A DNA stretch of 32,192 nt from Caedibacter sp. 38-128 (GTDB taxonomy: Bacteria; Pseudomonadota; Alphaproteobacteria; Caedimonadales; Caedimonadaceae): the NCBI GenBank assembly GCA_001898705.1, contig MKUU01000005.1, forward strand, positions 1 through 32,192, in the 5' to 3' direction. A model generated the notes under the pieces. The model saw only the letters and a list, made by a program, of their open reading frames with translations, was not told where the DNA came from and searched no databases. Of the stretch, positions 7,926 through 16,364 are shown in pieces. Positions within the stretch are counted from its first letter, which is position 1; each line of letters starts with the position of its first letter. The translations under genes were made by a program, and so were the position numbers.

Positions 7926-9629
7926 ATGGGTAAACAAAAAAAATCTGAACATTTATGGTTAAAAAAGTATCCGCAGGATATTCCTTGGGATGTACAATTT
8001 ATTGGTAAACCAGCTTATGAGTTGCTTGAGGAAAGTGCCAACCGTTTTCCCTCAAGGCCATGTATTGATTTCTTAGGCAAAAAGTTTAGCTATCAAGAAG
8101 TGCTGATACTCGTGAATAAGGTCGCTAAAGGATTGCAAAACCTTGGTGTTAAGAAAGGCACGAAGGTTGGAATTTTTATGCCTAACGCTGCTTATTTCCC
8201 CATTTTTTATTTTGGGATCTTGAAAGCGGGAGGTGTTGTTGTCAATTATAGCCCGCTTTATGTCGTGAACGAAATTGCTGATCAAATTCGAGATTCTGAT
8301 ACTGAAATGATGGTTACGCTTGATCTTGATGTTCTTTATTCGAAGATTCTAGCGGCACAAAAAGAGACTGACCTTAAGAAGATTATTGTTTGTTCTGTAA
8401 AAGATATCCTGCCATTTCCCAAAAATCTTCTTTTCCCTCTTTTGAAAAGAAAAGATCTCGCGTCCATTTTATGGGACCAACGTCACATTTGCTTTAAAGA
8501 GCTCATTGATAACGATGGGCAACCTAAAGCTGTCAAGATTGATCCTGAAGAAGATATCGCTGTTTTCCAATATACAGGAGGCACAACAGGGATTCCCAAA
8601 GGGGCAATGTTGACGCATGCGAATATCTATATTAATGCTCAACAAGCTCGGATGTGGTTTTCAAAAGTCGATGAAGGAAATGAGCGTATTTTAGCGGCTC
8701 TTCCTCTTTTTCACGTCTTCGCAATGACAGCCATTATGACATTAGCGATAAGGTCTGGGGCTGAAATGTTCATGATGTTCCCAAGATTTAATGTCGATGA
8801 AGCCATGAAAATGATTCAAAAGCATAAAATTACATTTTTTCCGGCTGTTCCAACAATTTATACAATGATTAACAATCATCCTGATGTTAAAAAGTTTAAC
8901 TTAACAAGCTTAAAAGCTTGTTTGTCAGGAGGGGCACCTCTGCCAGTTGAAGTCAAAAAGCAATTTGAAGAGTTAACCGGTTGCAAACTTGTGGAGGCTT
9001 ATGGCCTGTCAGAAACATCGCCAGGCGCCACTTCTAATCCTCTTTATGCTCTTAATAAAGCAGGCTCCATAGGCATTCCTTTGCCGGGTACGGAAGTCCA
9101 TATTATGTCTGTTGAGAAAAAAAACCAAGAAGTTTCCCAAGGAGAGCGAGGCGAAATATGCATCAAAGGTCCCCAAGTCATGAAAGGGTATTGGAAGCGT
9201 CCTGAAGACACGCAAAGTGTATTCCAAGATGATTATTTTCGCACAGGTGACATCGGTTATATGGATGAAGACGGGTATATTTTTCTCGTAGATCGCATTA
9301 AGGATTTAATAATTTGTAGTGGTTATAATGTTTATCCTCGCGTTGTTGAAGAAGCCATTTATCAGCATCAAGCTGTTGAAGAAGTGACGGTCATTGGTGT
9401 GCCGGACAAGAAACAAGGGGAAAGTGTTAAAGCTTTTATCAAGCTCAAGACAGGTAAAAAGGTGACGGCACAAGAAATAAGAAGTTTCTTAACAGACCGT
9501 TTGTCGGCTGTTGAAATGCCAAGATATCTTGAATTTCGGGATGCGCTTCCCAAAACCATGATTGGAAAGCTGTCTAAAAAAGAGCTTCGCGCAGAAGAAG
9601 TAAATAAACCAAATAAAAAGACAATTTAG
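7926..9629 (+). CDS. fadD: Long-chain fatty acid--CoA ligase
   Basis: This 567-residue member of the AMP-binding (ANL) superfamily activates fatty acids with ATP and CoA. The phosphate-binding loop YTGGTTGIPKGAML starts at Y216. Later motifs are the A5-type EAYGLSETSPG, the FRTGDIGYMDEDGYIFLVDR hinge segment, and PKTMIGKLSKKEL with the C-terminal catalytic lysine. Length and motif order match FadD. A purine-rich GGAAAGAGG lies before the ATG. It is the first gene of a six-gene run in which gaps are about 20 nt (to the thiolase), an overlap, 3 nt, 39 nt and 4 nt. Substrate chain length cannot be read from the sequence, but the fadL neighbour argues for long chains. Confidence 0.92.
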   Translation: MGKQKKSEHLWLKKYPQDIPWDVQFIGKPAYELLEESANRFPSRPCIDFLGKKFSYQEVLILVNKVAKGLQNLGVKKGTKVGIFMPNAAYFPIFYFGILKAGGVVVNYSPLYVVNEIADQIRDSDTEMMVTLDLDVLYSKILAAQKETDLKKIIVCSVKDILPFPKNLLFPLLKRKDLASILWDQRHICFKELIDNDGQPKAVKIDPEEDIAVFQYTGGTTGIPKGAMLTHANIYINAQQARMWFSKVDEGNERILAALPLFHVFAMTAIMTLAIRSGAEMFMMFPRFNVDEAMKMIQKHKITFFPAVPTIYTMINNHPDVKKFNLTSLKACLSGGAPLPVEVKKQFEELTGCKLVEAYGLSETSPGATSNPLYALNKAGSIGIPLPGTEVHIMSVEKKNQEVSQGERGEICIKGPQVMKGYWKRPEDTQSVFQDDYFRTGDIGYMDEDGYIFLVDRIKDLIICSGYNVYPRVVEEAIYQHQAVEEVTVIGVPDKKQGESVKAFIKLKTGKKVTAQEIRSFLTDRLSAVEMPRYLEFRDALPKTMIGKLSKKELRAEEVNKPNKKTI

Positions 9630-9649
9630 TCATTAAAGAGGGGGTTACG

Positions 9650-10792
9650 ATGACAACAAATGCAATTATTGCCGGATATGTGAGATCACCTTTCACCTTT
9701 GCGAATAAGGGAGAGCTTACAAAAGTGAGGGCAGATGATTTAGTGGCTTTGGTTGTTAAAGGGCTCCTTCATAAAACAGGGATTGTGGCTGAAGATATTG
9801 AAGATTTACTTTTAGGGTGTGCGTTTCCTGAAGGTGAGCAAGGCTTAAATTTGGCTCGATTAGTTGTTTTGCTTGCAGGTCTTCCTCTGTCTGTGGGAGG
9901 CGTTACCATTAACCGATTTTGTGGGTCTTCCATGCAAGCCATCCATTCTGCAGTAGGGGCCATTCAAGCGGGAGCAGGCGAGGTTTTTATCTGCGCGGGC
10001 GTTGAATCGATGAGTCGCGTGCCCATGGGAGGCTTTAATCCGATGCCAAATCCTAACCTTTATGAGGCCATGCCAGCTGCTTACATGTCTATGGGAGAGA
10101 CGGCGGAAAATGTTGCACGACGTTTCGAAATTTCAAGGAAATTGCAGGAAGAATTTGCGGTTGAGAGCCATAAAAGAGCAGCAGCAGCACGTGAAAATGG
10201 TCAGTTGGAAGAAGAAATTATAGCTATTTCTTCCCGCGATCAAATCATCAATAAAGATGGTTGTATTCGTCCAGAGACGACTGCTGAAGTGTTGGCTACA
10301 CTTAAGCCAGCCTTTGAGGAAGGAGGATCTGTTACAGCCGGGACTTCTTCACCCCTAACAGATGGAGCTGCGGCTGTGTTAGTTGTCTCTGAGGACTATG
10401 CAAAAAGAAATAATTTATCTTGTCTTGCGAGAATTAAAGCCATGGCTATTTCAGGGTGTGATCCTGAAATTATGGGAATTGGTCCTGTGAATGCAACACG
10501 TAAAGCATTGAAGCGTGCAGGACTTGAGGCTAAAGACCTTGATATTATCGAGCTTAATGAAGCATTTGCTTCTCAAGCTATTGCGTGTGTTAAAGAGCTG
10601 GGACTCGACCTTCAAAAAGTCAATATTGACGGTGGTGCGCTTGCCCTTGGGCATCCTTTAGGGGCAACTGGGGCGCGAATTACTGGAAAGGCGGCAGCTT
10701 TGCTAAGGCGTGAGCAAAAAAGATATGCGCTTGCCACGCAATGCATTGGCGGTGGCCAAGGGATAGCAACTATCTTGGAGGCATGCGAATGA
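9650..10792 (+). CDS. fadA: Acetyl-CoA C-acyltransferase (3-ketoacyl-CoA thiolase)
   Basis: The 380-residue thiolase performs the last step of beta-oxidation, splitting 3-ketoacyl-CoA with CoA to release acetyl-CoA. Catalytic residues are visible: nucleophile C91 in NRFCGSSMQA, H335 in GGALALGHPLGATGAR, and C365 in TQCIGGGQG. GAGGGGG precedes the ATG at 9650. Its stop TGA (10790-10792) overlaps the ATG of the next gene as ATGA, so the thiolase and the multifunctional enzyme are probably translationally coupled. Family members also work in acetoacetyl-CoA synthesis, but the operon supports beta-oxidation. Confidence 0.93.
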   Translation: MTTNAIIAGYVRSPFTFANKGELTKVRADDLVALVVKGLLHKTGIVAEDIEDLLLGCAFPEGEQGLNLARLVVLLAGLPLSVGGVTINRFCGSSMQAIHSAVGAIQAGAGEVFICAGVESMSRVPMGGFNPMPNPNLYEAMPAAYMSMGETAENVARRFEISRKLQEEFAVESHKRAAAARENGQLEEEIIAISSRDQIINKDGCIRPETTAEVLATLKPAFEEGGSVTAGTSSPLTDGAAAVLVVSEDYAKRNNLSCLARIKAMAISGCDPEIMGIGPVNATRKALKRAGLEAKDLDIIELNEAFASQAIACVKELGLDLQKVNIDGGALALGHPLGATGARITGKAAALLRREQKRYALATQCIGGGQGIATILEACE

Positions 10793-13113
10793 CTTTTGAG
10801 ATTAAAAAAGTTGGTGTGATTGGGGCAGGAACGATGGGCAGTGGAATTGCGGCTCATCTTGCAAATGCTGGCGTTGAAGTTTTGCTGCTGGACATGCCGC
10901 AGTCAGGATTTGGAAAAAAAAATCACCTTGCAGAACAAGCGATTGAGCGACTACAAAAAGCGGATCCGGCGGCTTTTATGACGCCAAAGGCTGCTAAGTT
11001 TATCACCCCTGGCAATCTTGAGGACGATCTTGAAAAACTAAGTACGTGTGATTGGGTGATCGAGGCGATTATTGAGAATATTGAAGCAAAACAAGGTTTA
11101 TATCAAAAACTTGAAAAACTTCTTCAGCCTCATGCAATTATCTCCTCCAATACATCGACGATTCTATTGCAAGAGCTTATTAAAAATAGGACGAGTGCTT
11201 TCCAAGCGTCCTTTATGATTACGCATTTCTTTAATCCTCCCCGATATATGCGTTTGCTTGAAATCGTAAAAAGTCCTCTCACTGATCCAAAAAAAGTTGA
11301 AGCTATCAAGCTGTTTGCAGATCTTAAATTAGGCAAAAGTGTTGTTGATTGCCATGACACCCCTGGATTTATTGGAAATCGTATCGGTGTTTTCTGGCTG
11401 CAGCTCGCAGTTTTAGAAGCTATTCAGCAAGGTATCAAAGTTGAAGAAGTAGATGCTCTTTTCTCTAAACCGATGGGCATCCCCAAGACAGGTGTTTTTG
11501 GCCTAATTGATTTAGTTGGGCTCGATTTAATGCCATTAATTGGGAAGAGCATGAGAGATACTCTTCCTTCTCATGACCCTTATTGTCAATTAGAGCAAGA
11601 GACACCTTTAATCCAAAAAATGATTTCAGAAGGATATGTTGGTCGTAAGGGAAAAGGCGGATTCTATCGAATCAATCGTGAGGATGGGACTAAAACGAAA
11701 GAAGTTATTGATCTTATAACAGGGGCTTACAGTAAGGCAAACAAGGCTAAACTTTCTGCTTTAGAAAATACATCAACGCTCAAAGATCTTCTTTCTTATC
11801 CTGATCGTTATGGAAAGTATACATGGTCGGTTCTTTCTCAACTTCTTTGTTATGTTGTTTCTAAAGTAGATGAAATTGCTGATGACATTATGGCTATCGA
11901 TACCGCGATGAAGCTTGGGTATGGATGGAAATATGGTCCTTTTGAATTATTAGATAAGATTGGAACAACATGGTTTGTACAAAAGTTGAGAGAGGAAGGA
12001 AGAGATGCGCCACCTTTCTTAGAAAAGGTTGATTCACGATCCTTCTACAAAGTGCAAGATGGCAAACTTCACTATTTAACGCTTGAGGGGAACTATCAGG
12101 AGGTTCAACGATGCACGGGGCAACTCTTTCTCTCTGATATTAAAGTTGCTTCACAACCTCTTGCTAAGAATGGTTCTGCAGCATTGTGGGATATAGGCGA
12201 TGGAGTTGTTTGTCTTGAATTTACGAGCAAGATGAATTCAATTGATCTTGATATTATGAAAATGATCAACAAGGCCATTGAAATTGTTCAAAAAGATTAC
12301 AAGGCTCTCGTTATTTATAATGAAGCGCAAAATTTCTCAGTAGGCGCGAATCTTGGACTTGCCTTATTTGCCGCAAATTGTGCCTTGTGGCCTCTTATTC
12401 AACAACTTGTTGGCGAAGGGCAACAATCTTATAAAGCCCTTAAATACGCACCTTTCCCTGTAGTAGGCGCGCCATCGGGCATGGCTTTAGGCGGAGGGTG
12501 TGAAATTTTATTGCATTGCGATGCCGTTCAAGCTCATGCAGAGACCTATATGGGTCAGGTTGAGGTTGGTGTTGGGCTTATACCTGCATGGGGAGGCTGT
12601 AAAGAAATGCTTGGGCGTTGGCTCAATCATCATAAGCGGCCTGGTGGAGCGATGGTCGCTATTGGGAAAGTTTTTGAAATGCTTGGCACCGCAGTTGTGG
12701 CGAAGTCTGCATTTGAAGCAAAAGATCTTTTATTTATCAAAGAAAAAGACGAAATAACGATGAATCGTGATCGTTTATTAGCTGATGCTAAACGAAAAGC
12801 GCTTGAACTTGCAAAAGACTACCATCCTCCCCAAGAACATACTTATTCTCTTCCAGGTGGTGTTGCCCGTGTGGCTCTTTCAATGGCTGTTAAAGGTTTT
12901 GTGAAGGCCGGAAAGGCAACCGCCTATGATGAAATAGTATCAAAACATCTAGCCACAATTTTAAGTGGTGGGGATGTTGATATTATGGAAACTCAAGGAG
13001 AAGAAGAGATTCTAAAACTTGAGAGGGAAGCATTCATGTCGTTAATTAAAAACCCAAAAACCCTTGCGAGAATGGAGCACATTCTTGCAACAGGTAAGCC
13101 TTTGAGGAACTAG
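10789..13113 (+). CDS. fadB: Fused 3-hydroxyacyl-CoA dehydrogenase / enoyl-CoA hydratase
   Basis: The 774-residue enzyme combines two beta-oxidation steps. The N-terminal half is the NAD-dependent dehydrogenase: Rossmann motif GVIGAGTMGSGIAAHLANAG, THFFNPPRYMRLLEIV with the catalytic His, TPGFIGNR, then C-terminal dehydrogenase domains (GRKGKGGFYR; GYGWKYGPFELLDKIG). The C-terminal third is a crotonase fold with SVGANLGLALFA and both expected glutamates (GGGCEILLHCD and GQVEVGVGLIPAWGG). This order is the reverse of E. coli FadB but is common in alphaproteobacterial relatives. I chose the ATG at 10789 because GGAGG (10777-10781) is well spaced and it makes an ATGA overlap with fadA; an in-frame ATG at 10783 is too close to that site. 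Confidence 0.93.
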   Translation: MTFEIKKVGVIGAGTMGSGIAAHLANAGVEVLLLDMPQSGFGKKNHLAEQAIERLQKADPAAFMTPKAAKFITPGNLEDDLEKLSTCDWVIEAIIENIEAKQGLYQKLEKLLQPHAIISSNTSTILLQELIKNRTSAFQASFMITHFFNPPRYMRLLEIVKSPLTDPKKVEAIKLFADLKLGKSVVDCHDTPGFIGNRIGVFWLQLAVLEAIQQGIKVEEVDALFSKPMGIPKTGVFGLIDLVGLDLMPLIGKSMRDTLPSHDPYCQLEQETPLIQKMISEGYVGRKGKGGFYRINREDGTKTKEVIDLITGAYSKANKAKLSALENTSTLKDLLSYPDRYGKYTWSVLSQLLCYVVSKVDEIADDIMAIDTAMKLGYGWKYGPFELLDKIGTTWFVQKLREEGRDAPPFLEKVDSRSFYKVQDGKLHYLTLEGNYQEVQRCTGQLFLSDIKVASQPLAKNGSAALWDIGDGVVCLEFTSKMNSIDLDIMKMINKAIEIVQKDYKALVIYNEAQNFSVGANLGLALFAANCALWPLIQQLVGEGQQSYKALKYAPFPVVGAPSGMALGGGCEILLHCDAVQAHAETYMGQVEVGVGLIPAWGGCKEMLGRWLNHHKRPGGAMVAIGKVFEMLGTAVVAKSAFEAKDLLFIKEKDEITMNRDRLLADAKRKALELAKDYHPPQEHTYSLPGGVARVALSMAVKGFVKAGKATAYDEIVSKHLATILSGGDVDIMETQGEEEILKLEREAFMSLIKNPKTLARMEHILATGKPLRN

Positions 13114-13116
13114 AGA

Positions 13117-14910
13117 ATGCCAATTTATAAAGCCCCCCTGCGTGATATGAAGTTTGCCATGCAAGAGCTTTTTGCAAGCTCTGAGCAACCTACTTTACCT
13201 GGATTTGAAAATTTATCAGAACAAGATATTGAAATGATTCTTGCTGAAGCTGCAAAGTTCTGTGAAAACATTCTTTTTCCGCTCAATTTAAGTGGTGATA
13301 CGGAAGGGTGTCATTGGGAAAATAGGGAGGTGAAGACACCAAAAGGATTTAAAGAAGCATACAAAGAGTTTGTGAATAGTGGGTGGGCTTCTCTTGCTTG
13401 CGAACCTGAATTTGGGGGGCAAGGGCTTCCAGAGACCATAGCCCTTGCTGTTGAAGAGATGGTTTGTTCTTCTAACCTTTCTTTTGGGTTATATCCTGGG
13501 CTTACACGAGGCGCTTATCAGCTTCTTTTAAAGCATGGAACGGATGAATTAAAACACCATTACCTTCCGAAAATGGTTGAAGGTATTTGGAGTGGTACCA
13601 TGTGCTTAACCGAACCGCATTGTGGAACGGATTTAGGTTTAGTGCGGACCAAAGCTCTTCCCCAATCAGATGGAAGCTATAAGATTACGGGGACAAAAAT
13701 CTTTATTTCTTCTGGGGAACATGATCTTACAGAGAATATTATCCACTTCGTACTTGCACGCACCCCTGAGGCACCTGCTGGTATTCGAGGCGTTAGTTTA
13801 TTCCTTGTGCCCAAGTTTTTAACAACCTCGAATGGGGAAATTGAGGGGCGCAATTCTGTTTATTGTGATTCTATTGAACACAAAATGGGGCTTAAAGGTT
13901 CTGCGACATGTGTGTTGAATTTTGAAGAAGCCACAGGGTGGCTTGTGGGGACTCTTTATAAAGGGGTCGCTAATATGTTCACGATGATGAATAATGAGCG
14001 TTTAGCTGTTGGTAATCAAGGGCTAGGAATTGCAGAAATTGCATATCAGAATGCCCTCTCTTATGCAAAAGAAAGATTACAGGGAAGGTCATTGACAGGT
14101 ATAAAACACCCTGAGAAAGCAGCTGACCCTATTATCGTTCATCCAGATGTGCGTAAGATGTTGCTTACAATGAAAGCATATAATGAAGGCAACCGTATGC
14201 TTGGGACTTGGGTCTCTTTTTATATTGCCCGTTCTCAAAAAGCTGAAAATGAAACAGAGCGTGAAGAGGCTGATGAATTTGTTCAGTTGATGACACCTAT
14301 TGTTAAAGCCTTTATGACTGATTGTGGGACAGACGTTGCAAGTCTAGGAATACAAGTCTATGGAGGACATGGCTATATTCATGAGCATGGCATGGAGCAG
14401 TATATGCGGGATGCGCGTATTGCCCAAATCTATGAAGGTACGAATGGAGTCCAAGCCCTTGACCTTGTGGGACGTAAAATTCCCACGGCAACAGGTCGAT
14501 ATTTACGTCGATTTTTTCATCCAGTTTACAATTATATTCAAGAAAAACAGCATGATGAATCATTGGCAGAGTTTATAGCGCCTCTTCAAAAAGCATTTGA
14601 TCGACTTCAACAAGCAACCATCTCTTTGGCCCAGCGTGGGTTAAGCAATCCTAATGAGATGGGAGCGGCAGCTTCTGATTATTTGCGAATGTTTGCTTTG
14701 ACGGCACATGCTTATTTATGGGCAAAGGCTTGTGAAGTTGCTTACGCAAAAAAAGAGGGTCATGATAAAGCTTTTTATGAGAGCAAAATAGTCACGGCGC
14801 GATTTTTTATGCAAAAAATCCTTCCACAAACCTCTTCTCTTTTTGCGTGCATTATGGCGGGTTCTAAGCCCTTGATGGAGATGAAAGAAGAAGAATTTGG
14901 ACCTTTCTAA
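13117..14910 (+). CDS. Acyl-CoA dehydrogenase
   Basis: This 597-residue flavoprotein would catalyse the first oxidation of beta-oxidation, passing electrons through ETF toward ubiquinone. It belongs to the long bacterial type that starts with a short N-terminal extension (MPIYKAPLRDMKFAMQEL). Visible are MCLTEPHCGTDLG, KITGTKIFISSGEHDL, KMGLKGSATCVLNFE, and the region IYEGTNGVQALDLVGRK with the catalytic glutamate E440, followed by an extra C-terminal domain. It begins 3 nt after fadB, in the same operon. No ETF genes lie in the window, so its electron acceptor must be encoded elsewhere. Confidence 0.92.
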   Translation: MPIYKAPLRDMKFAMQELFASSEQPTLPGFENLSEQDIEMILAEAAKFCENILFPLNLSGDTEGCHWENREVKTPKGFKEAYKEFVNSGWASLACEPEFGGQGLPETIALAVEEMVCSSNLSFGLYPGLTRGAYQLLLKHGTDELKHHYLPKMVEGIWSGTMCLTEPHCGTDLGLVRTKALPQSDGSYKITGTKIFISSGEHDLTENIIHFVLARTPEAPAGIRGVSLFLVPKFLTTSNGEIEGRNSVYCDSIEHKMGLKGSATCVLNFEEATGWLVGTLYKGVANMFTMMNNERLAVGNQGLGIAEIAYQNALSYAKERLQGRSLTGIKHPEKAADPIIVHPDVRKMLLTMKAYNEGNRMLGTWVSFYIARSQKAENETEREEADEFVQLMTPIVKAFMTDCGTDVASLGIQVYGGHGYIHEHGMEQYMRDARIAQIYEGTNGVQALDLVGRKIPTATGRYLRRFFHPVYNYIQEKQHDESLAEFIAPLQKAFDRLQQATISLAQRGLSNPNEMGAAASDYLRMFALTAHAYLWAKACEVAYAKKEGHDKAFYESKIVTARFFMQKILPQTSSLFACIMAGSKPLMEMKEEEFGPF

Positions 14911-14949
14911 GGTTATTGGAATATAAAAATAGTTTGTGGGGACGTTTGT

Positions 14950-15474
14950 ATGAATCTAATTATTCGTTTGTTACGTATCTTTTTACATTCATTTTTCCGT
15001 ATACCGCTTGATTTTTTTGAGACATCCATTGTTTTCTTTAGGGTCGCCCCCACAGACCTTGATCTAAACCTGCATATGACCAACTCGCGATATTTTAGTG
15101 TTATGGATTTAGGACGTTTAGATCTTCTTTTACGCTCGAAAGGACGAACTCTTATCTTCAAGAAAAAATGGCAAGCTGTTATTGGGGCTAGCCATATCAG
15201 TTTTCATCGTGCTTTAAAGTGTTTTCAAAAATTTGAGGTTCATAGTCGCATTATTGGTTGGGATGAAAAATGGTTTTATATTGAACAACGCATTTTTTCC
15301 AAAGGACAACTAATGACTGTCGCAATTATAAAGGCTCTTTTTATCAGTAAAAAAGGTTCTGTTCCCACACAAAAGGTATTTTCGGAATTAAAAGTCGTGT
15401 TTGAAAAAGAGCGTTTGACGCCCATAATAAAGCATTGGCTTGAAATGAAAGAGTCCATGCGAGAAAAGAGTTGA
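14950..15474 (+). CDS. Hotdog-fold acyl-CoA thioesterase-like protein
   Basis: The 174-residue product resembles the 4HBT/THEM6-type hotdog thioesterases. After a hydrophobic N-terminus (about residues 3-20, possibly membrane-attached) comes RVAPTDLDLNLHMTNSRYF. D36/D38, H42 and N45 in it fit the catalytic and substrate-binding positions. ASHISFHRALKCFQKFEV and WFYIEQRIF continue the fold. It would release free fatty acid from acyl-CoA, perhaps to rescue CoA or clear dead-end intermediates. It sits 39 nt after the acyl-CoA dehydrogenase and 4 nt before the dehydrogenase/reductase, so it belongs to the same operon. Substrate is unknown; a non-catalytic role is possible. Confidence 0.75.
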   Translation: MNLIIRLLRIFLHSFFRIPLDFFETSIVFFRVAPTDLDLNLHMTNSRYFSVMDLGRLDLLLRSKGRTLIFKKKWQAVIGASHISFHRALKCFQKFEVHSRIIGWDEKWFYIEQRIFSKGQLMTVAIIKALFISKKGSVPTQKVFSELKVVFEKERLTPIIKHWLEMKESMREKS

Positions 15475-15478
15475 TTCT

Positions 15479-16300
15479 ATGACAAATTTACGAGGAAAAA
15501 CGATTTTTATCACGGGTGGAAGTCGTGGTGTGGGACGAGCATTGGCATTAAAAGCGGCTCAAGAAGGTGCGCATATTGTTATTGCAGCAAAAACGGTCGA
15601 GCCTCATCCAAAATTAGAAGGAACCATCTATACTGTTGCTACAGAGATTGAGAAACTTGGAGGAAAGGCTCTTCCTTTGCAGTGTGATATTCGCGACGAG
15701 GGACAAATTCAAGCTGCTGTTGAACAAGCAGTAAAAACTTTTGGTGGAATTGATATTCTTATCAATAATGCAAGTGCAATCTATTTGGCTTCTACCCTCG
15801 AAACCCCTTTAAAACGTTTTGATCTTATGTTTTCAGTCAACGTTCGCGGGACTTTTGCGACAACACAAGCTTGCTTGCCTCATTTGAGAAAAGCTAAAAA
15901 CCCGCATGTCCTTACCTTGTCACCTCCTTTGAATATAAAGGCTAAATGGTTTGAGAAACATGGTGCTTATACGATGTCTAAATATGGGATGAGCATGTGT
16001 GTTCTTGGGATGGCCAAAGAATTTGAAGAAGAAGGTGTTGCCTTTAATGCTTTATGGCCGAAGACCATCATTGCAACCGCTGCAGTTGAAATGTTAGGGG
16101 GACAATCACTGATTCAGGCTGCACGAAAACCTGAAATTGTAGCCGATGCTGCTATTTTCATTCTTAAGCGTGACAGTCGTACCTGTACGGGCCAATTTTT
16201 TATTGATGAAGATGTTTTAAAAGCAGAAGGAATAACAGATTTTTCGTCTTACGCTCAAGATTCTGCGTCAACCTTAATTCCTGATTTTTTCTTAGACTAG
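15479..16300 (+). CDS. HSDL2-like short-chain dehydrogenase/reductase
   Basis: This 273-residue SDR has the NAD(P)-binding ITGGSRGVGRAL (T12-G19), INNASA, and the active-site pair Y164-K168 (YTMSK), with S148 in the LTLSPPLNIKAKWF segment as the likely serine. The stretch around SPPLN...AYTMSKYGMSM and FNALWPKTIIATAA closely resembles human HSDL2, a peroxisomal/mitochondrial protein linked to lipid metabolism, and bacterial relatives. The true substrate is not known. It is the last gene of the fatty-acid run, followed by a weak AT hairpin. A role in processing unusual acyl-CoAs is inferred from context only. Confidence 0.85.
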   Translation: MTNLRGKTIFITGGSRGVGRALALKAAQEGAHIVIAAKTVEPHPKLEGTIYTVATEIEKLGGKALPLQCDIRDEGQIQAAVEQAVKTFGGIDILINNASAIYLASTLETPLKRFDLMFSVNVRGTFATTQACLPHLRKAKNPHVLTLSPPLNIKAKWFEKHGAYTMSKYGMSMCVLGMAKEFEEEGVAFNALWPKTIIATAAVEMLGGQSLIQAARKPEIVADAAIFILKRDSRTCTGQFFIDEDVLKAEGITDFSSYAQDSASTLIPDFFLD

Positions 16301-16303
16301 AAA

Positions 16304-16321
16304 AAGATAAAAAATTATCTT
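16304..16321 (+). terminator. Weak hairpin after the fatty-acid operon
   Basis: AAGATAA (16304-16310) and TTATCTT (16315-16321) form a perfect but A/T-rich 7-bp stem, without a clear T-run. It may terminate poorly. Confidence 0.3.
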
Positions 16322-16364
16322 ACTAGTTACTGAACGATATTTCATAAAGAAGAAAAAACTAAAG

